This document shows positions 1 through 6,425 of a DNA stretch of 25,530 nucleotides, one piece after another. Within the stretch, counting starts at the first letter, position 1; each line of letters opens with the position of its first letter. The position numbers and the translations under genes were made by a program. The notes beneath the pieces are model-generated. The model worked only from the letters and a program-made list of their open reading frames with translations. It made no database searches and had not been told where the DNA came from. The DNA comes from Oscillospiraceae bacterium (GTDB taxonomy: Bacteria > Bacillota > Clostridia > Oscillospirales > Ruminococcaceae): assembly GCA_003516865.1 (NCBI GenBank), contig DPBR01000064.1, forward strand, positions 9,121 to 34,650. The letters run 5' to 3'.

Positions 1-6
1 GGAGGC

Positions 7-26
7 ACTGGAGCGCGGAGCGCGAC
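7..26 (-). repeat. GC-rich intergenic repeat, copy 1
   Basis: The 20-mer GTCGCGCTCCGCGCTCCAGT, read on the minus strand, lies just downstream of the ECF S-component gene. The identical 20-mer occurs on the plus strand at 19698-19717 just downstream of the M23 peptidase gene. Both copies therefore sit 3' of a gene in the sense orientation. The flanks are also related: CGACTG(A/G)AGCGAAGC occurs near both. A small hairpin (CCCGC/GCGGG, about 43-58) lies between the stop codon and this copy. It looks like a dispersed REP-like or 3'-end processing element; its function is unknown. Confidence 0.6.
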
Positions 27-58
27 GACTGAAGCGAAGCGTCCCGCCGGAGTGCGGG

Positions 59-577
59 TTAATGGATAGCTTTCATTTTAGAATAAAGCGTTTCAAGAAG
101 CTTTCTGAGCGGCACGAACAGGACGAGCGCGAAAGTGAAATTACCTGCACAGTGAAGCAGGTCGAACGGGATGCCCGAAACCCAGCGCGCCGCCGCGTAG
201 CCTAAGCCGCCGATTACGATATCGACGGGCATACACAGCGTGCCGAAAAGCAACCCGTAAGCGCCCGAAATCACAGCCCATAGCACGGGATTTTCGACTT
301 TTCGGAGAGCCATCGCGGCAAAAGCGAGGATTGCCCAGATGTAGAGGTAATAGATATTCCAAATTCCTATTCCGAAAACGAGGATTTCAAGCGCAACATA
401 AACGTACACGGAATAGAAGCACTTTTTTCCGAAAACGACCGCATAAACCATTGTGAGAAGCGACACAGGCTCAATGTTAGGAAGTCCGCTCAGCGCGAGT
501 TTAAGCGCGAAAGTGATGCTGCCGAGGACGCCGAAAAGCGCGATTTCACAGAGCAGAAGCTTGTTATTACGCTGCAA
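59..577 (-). CDS. ECF transporter S component, probably cobalamin or corrinoid related
   Basis: This is a small, very hydrophobic protein of about 172 residues with five or six predicted membrane segments, the size and texture of substrate-binding S components of energy-coupling-factor vitamin transporters. The frame is open to a TTG at 628, but that would overlap the upstream gene by 62 bases. The TTG at 577 (protein beginning MQRNNKLLLCEIALFG) overlaps the upstream stop by 11 bases and is preceded by GGAA, so it is preferred and implies translational coupling. It is second in an operon under a cobalamin riboswitch, after a DUF4430 protein, so B12 or a B12 precursor is the likely substrate. 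No ATPase or T component is present here; it would have to use a shared EcfAAT module encoded elsewhere. The family call is fairly firm; the substrate is inferred from regulation. Confidence 0.75.
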   Translation of the reverse strand: MQRNNKLLLCEIALFGVLGSITFALKLALSGLPNIEPVSLLTMVYAVVFGKKCFYSVYVYVALEILVFGIGIWNIYYLYIWAILAFAAMALRKVENPVLWAVISGAYGLLFGTLCMPVDIVIGGLGYAAARWVSGIPFDLLHCAGNFTFALVLFVPLRKLLETLYSKMKAIH

Positions 578-980
578 GAGTGTATTCCAGCTTGAACTTG
601 TCGCCGTCGTGAACGGGGGTTGCGTCAACGCCTGTCATCGCGTACTCATCGCCGATGTAAAACGCCCAGTAAGCGCCGTTTTTATCCCAGATTGCCTCTT
701 CGCCGTCAACGACCTCGACCATCATTCCGAACTCGCTGTCCGTTCCCGAAATAATCTTCTCGTTTTTGAGAGCGGCGCCGAGGTATTCTTCATCGGTGTG
801 ATAGGTGAAATCCTTGGCGTTCTTGTCGGCGTGAACAACGGTGAGGGTGTAAGTTTTCGCGCCCTGAGAGGTTGCGGGAAGCAGGAAGAAGTAAATTCCG
901 CAGAATACTCCCGCCGCGACAACAAGCGCGATAACCGCGATTATAATGCCCTTTTTGCTTGATTTTGTTTTCTGTTCCAT
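567..980 (-). CDS. DUF4430 membrane-anchored protein (transcobalamin-like fold)
   Basis: This 137-residue protein has a short basic N-terminus (MEQKTKSSKK), one hydrophobic anchor at about residues 11-33 and an extracellular C-terminal domain. The domain carries the DUF4430 pattern: a central YLG..L segment and a final block with W..Y and GD.....Y. DUF4430 is related to the C-terminal domain of transcobalamin and intrinsic factor, which contacts the corrinoid. No lipobox is visible (GVFC in the anchor does not fit well). The ATG at 980 is chosen because GGAGAA lies 4 bases upstream; an in-frame extension to 1025 would run into the terminator. It is the first gene after the B12 riboswitch and probably presents corrinoid to the S component encoded next. 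Confidence 0.8.
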   Translation of the reverse strand: MEQKTKSSKKGIIIAVIALVVAAGVFCGIYFFLLPATSQGAKTYTLTVVHADKNAKDFTYHTDEEYLGAALKNEKIISGTDSEFGMMVEVVDGEEAIWDKNGAYWAFYIGDEYAMTGVDATPVHDGDKFKLEYTLAA

Positions 981-1002
981 TTTGTTCTCCTTAATGTAAT
1001 TT

Positions 1003-1048
1003 AATAAATAAAAAGACCGCGGCACTCCGTTTCAAGAGCGCCGCGGCC
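1003..1048 (-). terminator. Rho-independent terminator in riboswitch expression platform
   Basis: On the minus strand a 13-bp stem, GGCCGCGGCGCTC with GAGTGCCGCGGTC and two G-U pairs, is followed by TTTTTATTTATT. It lies between the cobalamin aptamer and the DUF4430 start, where a riboswitch-controlled attenuator is expected. The opposite side also has a T run, so it may terminate in both directions. Confidence 0.85.
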
Positions 1049-1114
1049 GTTTTTCCACAGCAAAGCAGCGGGTTCTGTAAATCGCAGAACTCGCGGTGAA
1101 GCCCGTCATAATGC

Positions 1115-1345
1115 CGGACTTCGGCGTTTTCGTAGGTCTTCCGACTCGCGGTTTCAAGGCTTTGCGGCATTTTTGCTGCTGCGCTGCCTAAAGGAAAATT
1201 CAGCCTTCCCGATTGCTCAGTGACTAATTTTCATTTCGTATACGAGAATTTTCCAAGTCGCTTACGGCGGCGGTACCGTCCGTGGATTTCACACGGTTCT
1301 CTTGTTCAGCGAACACGGTTCATCGCCGTGAACGCCACGAAACGC
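1115..1345 (-). promoter_or_regulatory. Cobalamin (B12) riboswitch
   Basis: Read on the minus strand, the conserved blocks appear in the right order. At about 1258-1300 a GTGTGAAATCCAC arm is followed by GGTACCGCCGCCGTAA. At 1218-1224 is a CACTG block followed by GGGAAGG (about 1203-1211), then GGCAGCGCAGCAGC. The B12 box GAGTCGGAAGACCTAC lies at 1132-1147. The aptamer follows a consensus promoter and precedes a strong intrinsic terminator, so control by premature termination when corrinoid is bound is the likely mode. The outer boundaries are approximate because the closing P1 helix was not folded computationally. Confidence 0.88.
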
Positions 1346-1362
1346 TTTTATTCAACTCATTT

Positions 1363-1391
1363 ATTTTACCACGCTTTTCGGCAAAAGTCAA
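1363..1391 (-). promoter_or_regulatory. Sigma-A promoter of the B12 riboswitch operon
   Basis: Minus-strand TTGACT (1386-1391), 17-bp spacer, TAAAAT (1363-1368). It lies about 20 bases upstream of the first riboswitch block. Confidence 0.8.
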
Positions 1392-1445
1392 GCGGTTTGA
1401 TGATTTTATACGCAGTGAGAATTATTTCCGTATTTTAATCAAATC

Positions 1446-1561
1446 CCGCGAAAACGCGCGTTTTGCAGTAATTTGCAGTCAATTTTGCCCGAAAACGCGC
1501 GTTTTTGCAGCGATTTGCAGTATTTTTGGCTCAAATTTCGGAATTTTCCGAGATTTTAACG
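1446..1561. repeat. Direct repeat R1, decayed copy of the comEC 3' end and downstream DNA
   Basis: This roughly 115-bp unit is repeated at 1637-1741. It contains two copies of the 14-bp palindrome AAAACGCGCGTTTT (1451-1464 and 1492-1505) and several TTTGCAG words. Its end (about 1531-1561) matches the last codons of comEC: on the minus strand it would read VKISENSEI then stop, against VKISENSDN then stop in the gene. It therefore looks like a duplicated fragment of the comEC terminus. The segment 1392-1710 otherwise holds no recognisable gene. Confidence 0.75.
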
Positions 1562-1636
1562 CAAGACTTTTCGCGGAAATTAAAGCCAAGCGATTTTTTA
1601 CAAATCGAGAATTATGCTCTCGTTTTTGAGCAATTT

Positions 1637-1741
1637 CCGCGAAAACGCGCGTTTTGCAGTAATTTGCAGTCGATTTTGTCCGAAAACAGGCTTTTTGCAG
1701 TATTTTTGGCTCAATTATCGGAATTTTCCGAGATTTTAACG
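1637..1741. repeat. Direct repeat R2, overlapping the comEC 3' end
   Basis: This is the second copy of the R1 unit, with a third AAAACGCGCGTTTT palindrome at 1642-1655. The block following the palindrome is identical over GCAGTAATTTGCAGT. A 5'-half palindrome present in R1 is replaced here by AAAACAGGCTTT. Bases 1711-1741 are also the last codons of comEC, so the repeat spans the gene boundary. Confidence 0.75.
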
Positions 1742-3738
1742 TGAAGTTCTTTTCCGTCAAGCGGGACGGAAAATTCTTGGTTCAACCGCACATTCACCAC
1801 GTTTTCGGGGAAAATCCGCTCGCTGTTCGCGAAGATTATTCCCGTTTTCGCGGCGCTTTCGGTCATTTTCGCGGTTCCGTGATAAAGCACGAAATCTCCC
1901 GCCGCGCTCTTGTCGCTCGTTTTCGCGCCGACAAAAGTCCTGCCGTTAAGCGAGAAAACCGCGTTCTCGTCAACGATTTCCGCTCCGTCAAGCAGTTTCG
2001 CCGCAATTTCGTTCGTGAATATTCTGTCCGTTTCGACAAGTCCCGAAAGCTCTCTCAGCGAAACCGCGCCGCAGTAATCCGCCTCGAATGCCGCCAGAAC
2101 GCTTATTTTCACGGCTCCGCGTTCCCGCAGACAGCGCGAAACATCTTCCGCAAGACCAACCCCGTTTCCCGAAACGAAAACCGCCGCTTCACGTCCGCAA
2201 AATGCAACGGCGGCGCTTGTCCGATAATTTCCGATAAAGCGTATTTCGCAGCGGTTTTCAACGCGAATTGTCGTTATCAGCAGCGACAAAAGCGTCACGA
2301 CCGCCATTCCCTCGGAGCAACGCCGAAGCGTTTTCATCGTCCCGAACGCACCGAACGTCAGCAGAGCCGCGCAAACCGCCGCGAGTATCCACGCGCCCTC
2401 GAAATCAAGCGAGAGATACATTCTGCGGGCGTTTCCGAACAGCTTTATAATCGCCGATACCGCCCTCATCGCCAAGTCAATCGGCACTCCGAGAACGCCG
2501 ATTTCAAGCGCTCCGAGCAGTATCATAAACGTCATTCCGACGGTCATCAGCGGCATTATCAGTATCGACGTGAACACCGCGCCGAGCGATGCGCCCCTGA
2601 ATACCGCCGCGCTCACGGGCGAAGTGCAAACGAGCGCACAGAACGAACAGCAGACAACGCGTATTCCCGACGAAAGAAACTCCGCTTTTTCGGGAAGCAG
2701 CACGCAGAGCCGCTCGGACAGCCTCGGCGCGACGACTCCCGCCCCGAATACTCCCAAAACCGACATCGCAAAGCCGATATCAAGCACAGCGCCGGGAGAT
2801 ATCAGAAGTATCGCCGAAACCGTAAGGCAAAGCGTGTTCAGCGTTTCGGAGCGCCTGTGCAGAAGCGGCGCCGCTGCGTTTATCAAAAACATTACCGACG
2901 CGCGGAAAACGGACGCGGAATATCCGAAAAACACAACACCCGCCGCTGCCGTCAAAATCGACAGTATACTGCGAAGTTTTCGTCTGCTTTGCGGTATCAG
3001 CTCAAGCAAAACCGCCGCAAGTATCGTGAAATGCGCTCCCGAAACCGCTGTATAATGCGCCGCGCCGCTTATTCTGAACATTTCGGTCAAAGTCTGAGAA
3101 AGACATTCGTCGCGCCCGAAAAGTATCGCCGAGGCGATTTCGCCGCTTTCTCCCGCGACATTTTCCCGAAGCGCGGAATAAAGCCGTTCGCGAATCGCGC
3201 CGATTATCGTTCGGAAGTTGATTTTCGCGGGATTTATCGAATGGTATTCCGTGATTTCGCCCGAAAGCAAAATTCCTTTTGCCAGATTTTGCGTGAGATA
3301 GAGCGGGTCCGCCTCGGAAAGCTCAATCTCGGCTTCGCCGGAATAGCCCTCGCTCACTTTCGCTTCTCCCGTCAGCCGCACGTTCGCGCGCAGACCGCCG
3401 AGGGTTATTTCTCCCCTGAACTCAACCTTGTCTTGCGAACACTTCAGCATTTCGGCGACTGTGAACTCGGCGCGAACCGTTTTCCCGTTATACTCCATTA
3501 TCGGCTTGCAGTAAAATTCAACGTGAAGCGTCATCAGAACCAGACCCAGAAAAAGTCCCGCAAAGCACGCCGCGAGATTTCGCTTCTTCGCGAACGCAGC
3601 CGCAAAACCTATAGCGGAAAGCGGTATCGCCCACACGAAAACGCTTTCCTCGAAGTATGCGAACAGCATTCCCGCCGCGAGAAACGGCGCGAACTTCACT
3701 ATAGGCAGTGAAAATATACCCTTTTCCTTTTGTTCCAT
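1711..3738 (-). CDS. comEC: ComEC/Rec2-family DNA uptake channel with degenerate C-terminal domain
   Basis: This 675-residue multi-spanning protein has the ComEC order: two N-terminal membrane helices, an OB-like DUF4131 region (to about residue 170), a competence domain of many helices (about 190-470) including the FGRDECLS...FRISGAAHYTAVSGAHF signature, and a C-terminal metallo-beta-lactamase-like region (about 490-665). ComEC forms the channel that brings single-stranded DNA through the membrane in transformation. The last domain is unusual: where active ComEC nucleases have a THxHxDH-type motif this one has AAFEADYCGA near residue 551, so the metal-binding histidines are gone. The total length is short for the family (often 750-800). 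The ATG at 3738 is preceded by AGGA 10 bases upstream. No other competence gene is visible. The family call is firm; nuclease activity is doubtful. Confidence 0.9.
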   Translation of the reverse strand: MEQKEKGIFSLPIVKFAPFLAAGMLFAYFEESVFVWAIPLSAIGFAAAFAKKRNLAACFAGLFLGLVLMTLHVEFYCKPIMEYNGKTVRAEFTVAEMLKCSQDKVEFRGEITLGGLRANVRLTGEAKVSEGYSGEAEIELSEADPLYLTQNLAKGILLSGEITEYHSINPAKINFRTIIGAIRERLYSALRENVAGESGEIASAILFGRDECLSQTLTEMFRISGAAHYTAVSGAHFTILAAVLLELIPQSRRKLRSILSILTAAAGVVFFGYSASVFRASVMFLINAAAPLLHRRSETLNTLCLTVSAILLISPGAVLDIGFAMSVLGVFGAGVVAPRLSERLCVLLPEKAEFLSSGIRVVCCSFCALVCTSPVSAAVFRGASLGAVFTSILIMPLMTVGMTFMILLGALEIGVLGVPIDLAMRAVSAIIKLFGNARRMYLSLDFEGAWILAAVCAALLTFGAFGTMKTLRRCSEGMAVVTLLSLLITTIRVENRCEIRFIGNYRTSAAVAFCGREAAVFVSGNGVGLAEDVSRCLRERGAVKISVLAAFEADYCGAVSLRELSGLVETDRIFTNEIAAKLLDGAEIVDENAVFSLNGRTFVGAKTSDKSAAGDFVLYHGTAKMTESAAKTGIIFANSERIFPENVVNVRLNQEFSVPLDGKELHVKISENSDN

Positions 3739-3764
3739 TTTTCTCGATTCCTTTGAAATTTTTA

Positions 3765-3824
3765 GGGCAACACCGCATAATTATTGTCGTGCAATTGCAC
3801 AGCCGGTAATTGTACGGCGCTGCC
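3765..3824. mobile_element. Short MITE-like palindromic element
   Basis: This 60-bp element starts GGGCAACACCGCATAATTATTG and ends with the inverse of GGCAGCGCCGTACAATTACCG. The arms differ only by transitions, which mostly become G-U pairs on the minus strand. The centre holds the perfect palindrome GTGCAATTGCAC. Flanks are TTTA on the left and TTA on the right, a possible target duplication. The ends match those of the 196-bp element at 20776-20971, so both belong to one non-autonomous family. It lies between the amidohydrolase and comEC and could form a hairpin in their transcript. Confidence 0.7.
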
Positions 3825-3856
3825 TTAATAATTTAACGCTTTAAAGGGAAAACCCA

Positions 3857-3885
3857 TTGACAGGAGAAAAAAATCGTGTTATAAT
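3857..3885 (+). promoter_or_regulatory. Perfect consensus sigma-A promoter, antisense to the amidohydrolase gene
   Basis: Plus-strand TTGACA (3857-3862), 17-bp spacer, TATAAT (3880-3885). Initiation near 3892 would fall inside the 3' end of the minus-strand gene that stops at 3887. The next plus-strand gene starts at 4833, about 940 bases later, so the product would be an antisense RNA or a long leader of the symporter operon. Confidence 0.7.
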
Positions 3886-3886
3886 A

Positions 3887-4702
3887 TTAACGTATGTTGG
3901 TTTTTGACGAGGAAAGTATTTTTTTCGCGTTTTCCGAGAAAATCTGCTCGCGCTCGCGCTCGGTCAGGTCAAATCCGCGCAGAATTTCAATAAAGCGGTT
4001 CTGGTCCGCCCACGGAGAGTCCGTTGCGAACAGAATTTTGTCCGCGCCGTGACGTCTGATGATTTTTTCGGCGGTTTCGGGATAACGGTCGAGTACAAAC
4101 GCCGTGTCCATATAAACAGGCTTTCCGCACAGCTTTTCAAGCACCTCTTCTCCGAGGTCGCAGCCGCCCATATGCGCGAGTATAAGCTTGTCGGATATTG
4201 CGCTTCCCAGCTTTTCCAGAACTTCAAGCACCATATCCGGCGTGCAGTGTACGTCATTTTTATAGCCAACGTCTATTCCCGCGTGCGTCACAACGTAAAG
4301 TCCGCGCTTTGCCGCGGCGGAAATTATCCTCAGAACGCGCGGGTCGCTGAAAAAAACGTCCTGATAATCGGGGTGAAGCTTTATCCCAAAAAGTCCCGCG
4401 CTTTTCACGAAATCAAGGATTTCTTCGATGTTTTCGCAGTCGGGGTGTATCGCGCCGGCGTATATTATCCCGTCTTTTCCGTTAAGCTCGGCGGCAAGCC
4501 TGTTTATCGACTCAACCTGCCGCGGAAGCGTCGCCACGGGCAATATTACCGAAAAATCAACCCCCGAACGCTTCATACTCTCCTTCAGAGAAGCGAGCGT
4601 TCCATCGCGAAACGGCTTTACATCGCCTTTCTGCGCAAGAAATTCAATCGTCTGCGCGGCTATTTTATCGGGGAATGTGTGAGTGTGGAAATCAATTATC
4701 AT
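3887..4702 (-). CDS. Amidohydrolase-2 family metal-dependent hydrolase
   Basis: This 271-residue TIM-barrel hydrolase begins with the metal-binding DFHTH motif and continues with the family marks FGIKLHPDYQ (the GxKxHP strand), VVTHAG, LILAHMGG and LFATDSPW near the end, which supplies the conserved Asp. Relatives include ACMSD-type decarboxylases and many uncharacterised hydrolases; the substrate cannot be read from sequence. The ATG at 4702 is chosen because AAGGAG ends 8 bases upstream; the in-frame TTG at 4720 lies on top of that site. It has its own promoter and is probably co-transcribed with comEC across the MITE. An outward-facing plus-strand promoter sits at its stop codon, so it may be subject to antisense transcription. 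Confidence 0.88.
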   Translation of the reverse strand: MIIDFHTHTFPDKIAAQTIEFLAQKGDVKPFRDGTLASLKESMKRSGVDFSVILPVATLPRQVESINRLAAELNGKDGIIYAGAIHPDCENIEEILDFVKSAGLFGIKLHPDYQDVFFSDPRVLRIISAAAKRGLYVVTHAGIDVGYKNDVHCTPDMVLEVLEKLGSAISDKLILAHMGGCDLGEEVLEKLCGKPVYMDTAFVLDRYPETAEKIIRRHGADKILFATDSPWADQNRFIEILRGFDLTEREREQIFSENAKKILSSSKTNIR

Positions 4703-4742
4703 TTCTGTTTCTCCTTGCAATTAACGTAAATTTGCAGAAACA

Positions 4743-4771
4743 ATTATACCACATTTTGGAAGTTTTTTCAA
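4743..4771 (-). promoter_or_regulatory. Sigma-A promoter of the amidohydrolase gene
   Basis: Minus-strand TTGAAA (4766-4771), 17-bp spacer, TATAAT (4743-4748), about 40 bases upstream of the start codon. No equally good plus-strand promoter is visible between here and the symporter gene; TAAAAT at about 4792-4797 lacks a matching -35. Confidence 0.8.
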
Positions 4772-4832
4772 GCAGTTTATCTTTTTTACCGTTAAAATCA
4801 GCTTCGGCTGTTTGGAAAGGATACATATTTTA

Positions 4833-6407
4833 ATGACAACTATGATTATTACAGGCGCTTTTCTGCTTGTGTTTTTCGCCGTGATGATTTTCATCGGCTT
4901 CAGAAGCAGAAAACACGCTGCCGATGTAAACGGTTTCGTTCTCGGCTCGCGGCAGGTCGGTCCGTGGCTCAGCGCGTTCGCTTACGGAACTTCCTACTTT
5001 TCCGCGGTTATTTTCGTCGGATACGCAGGTCAGTTTGGCTGGAACTTCGGCGTCGCTTCAACGTGGATAGGGCTTGGAAACGCGTTTATCGGCTCGCTTC
5101 TCGCGTGGAGCGTTCTCGGCAGGCGCACGCGAATTATGACTCAGCACCTCGGAAGCAAGACAATGCCCGATTATTTCGGAGCGCGTTTTGACTCGAAAAA
5201 ACTCAAAATCGCCGCTTCCGTTATCACTTTCGTGTTCCTCATTCCCTATACGGCTTCGCTTTATAACGGTCTTTCAAGGCTGTTTTCGATGGCGTTCGAC
5301 GGGATAGACTACTCGGTCTGCGTTGTTGTAATGGCGGCTCTTACGGGCGTTTACGTCATTGTCGGCGGCTATATGGCAACGGCGGTTAACGACTTCATTC
5401 AGGGTATGGTTATGCTCGCAGGAATTGTTGCGGTTATCGGCGCCGTTCTCAACGACAACGGCGGTCTTTCGCAGGCGATGATGTCGCTTGCGGGCGTTGA
5501 AGGCGACGCGGGCTGGCAGGGCGCGTATTCCTCGTTTCTCGGTCCGAACCCGCTTTTCCTCTTTTTTGTCGTTATGCTTACCTCTCTCGGAACGTGGGGT
5601 CTGCCGCAGATGGTCGGCAAATTCTATGCTATCAAGAACGAGGAGTCAATTAAAAAAGGCACGATTATTTCCACGATTTTCGCGATTATCGTTGCGGGAG
5701 GCTGCTATTTCCTCGGCGGTTTCGGCAGACTTTATAACGTTGACGTAAAGGCGAACGGCTTCGACGCGATTATCCCCGAAATGCTCTCGACGCTTTCTCC
5801 CGCGATTATCGGTCTTGTTATCGTTCTCGTGCTTTCGGCGTCAATGTCAACGCTTTCTTCGCTCGTCCTCACAAGCGGGTCCTCGATTACTCTCGACTTT
5901 ATCGAGCCGCTTTGCAAAAAGGAGCTTGGCGAAAAGAAGAAAATGCTGATTATACGAATTTTCATTGTCATTTTTATCGCGATTTCCGCCGCAATCGCTA
6001 TTTTCCAGGCGAGGAGCAAGAATATGTTCATCGCGCAGATGATGGGCGTTTCGTGGGGCGCACTCGCGGGTGCTTTCCTCGCGCCGTTCCTCTATGGGCT
6101 TTACTGGAAAAAGACCACAAGGGCGGCTGTCGCGGCTTCGTTCGTATTCGGCGTGGGACTTGAAACGGTTCAGCTTTTAGTTTCGCTCGGAGCGTTTGAC
6201 GTTTCGGGTATCCCCGTGATTTCGTTTGTGTTTACGAACTCGCTTTATTCGGGAGTTTTCGCAATGCTCGGCGGTTTGATTATCATTCCCGTCGTAAGCC
6301 TGCTTTCAAAGAAAACCCGCCCCGAAAATACGGAAAAAATGTTCGCCTGCTACACAAAAACAAAAACTGTCGAGGTTATCGACAGCCTCGGCGACGACGA
6401 GAATTAA
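4833..6407 (+). CDS. Sodium:solute symporter (SSS family), candidate aryl-acid transporter
   Basis: This 524-residue integral membrane protein has about 13 predicted helices and the SSS/PutP architecture. The first helix is followed by a DVNGFVLGSRQVGPW loop. A GYMATAVNDFIQGMVM segment matches the family signature region, and the serine/threonine-rich SASMSTLSSLVLTSGSSI stretch (about residues 340-360) corresponds to the helix that forms the Na2 site. It should drive uptake of a small organic solute with sodium. The start ATG at 4833 follows GGAAAGG by 12 bases; ATG at 4842 is possible but further away. It is the first gene of an operon with iorA (18-base gap), iorB, a phenylacetate-CoA ligase and an ACT protein, so aryl acids, aryl 2-oxoacids or aromatic amino acids are the likely cargo. 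A TTCG-capped hairpin lies just before the ribosome site. Confidence 0.88.
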   Translation: MTTMIITGAFLLVFFAVMIFIGFRSRKHAADVNGFVLGSRQVGPWLSAFAYGTSYFSAVIFVGYAGQFGWNFGVASTWIGLGNAFIGSLLAWSVLGRRTRIMTQHLGSKTMPDYFGARFDSKKLKIAASVITFVFLIPYTASLYNGLSRLFSMAFDGIDYSVCVVVMAALTGVYVIVGGYMATAVNDFIQGMVMLAGIVAVIGAVLNDNGGLSQAMMSLAGVEGDAGWQGAYSSFLGPNPLFLFFVVMLTSLGTWGLPQMVGKFYAIKNEESIKKGTIISTIFAIIVAGGCYFLGGFGRLYNVDVKANGFDAIIPEMLSTLSPAIIGLVIVLVLSASMSTLSSLVLTSGSSITLDFIEPLCKKELGEKKKMLIIRIFIVIFIAISAAIAIFQARSKNMFIAQMMGVSWGALAGAFLAPFLYGLYWKKTTRAAVAASFVFGVGLETVQLLVSLGAFDVSGIPVISFVFTNSLYSGVFAMLGGLIIIPVVSLLSKKTRPENTEKMFACYTKTKTVEVIDSLGDDEN

Positions 6408-6425
6408 TATAAGGAGTATGTAACT

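Noticed and set aside
1605..1626. Small hairpin CGAGA/TCTCG with TTTTT on the plus strand
   Set aside because: A 5-bp stem is too weak, and no plus-strand gene ends there.
1220..1629. Plus-strand frames across the riboswitch region
   Set aside because: They run through the conserved aptamer and promoter on the opposite strand and the repeats; no start signals.
1479..1760. 93-codon minus-strand frame with repeated KSRKIP..EPKILQ peptides
   Set aside because: The peptide repeat simply follows the DNA direct repeats R1 and R2, and the frame overlaps the comEC 3' end in another frame without a ribosome site.
1741..3711. 656-codon plus-strand open frame opposite comEC
   Set aside because: It mirrors the comEC frame, is extremely rich in Arg/Tyr/Asn with no domain pattern, and lacks a ribosome site. 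The real gene is on the minus strand.
4049..4729. 226-codon plus-strand frame downstream of the antisense promoter
   Set aside because: It is the complement of the amidohydrolase codons, has no recognisable motif and no ribosome site; the antisense promoter is more likely to make RNA or a leader.
4795..4813. CAGC-TTCG-GCTG hairpin before the symporter start
   Set aside because: A 4-bp stem with three Ts is too short to call a terminator or attenuator, though it might affect ribosome access.
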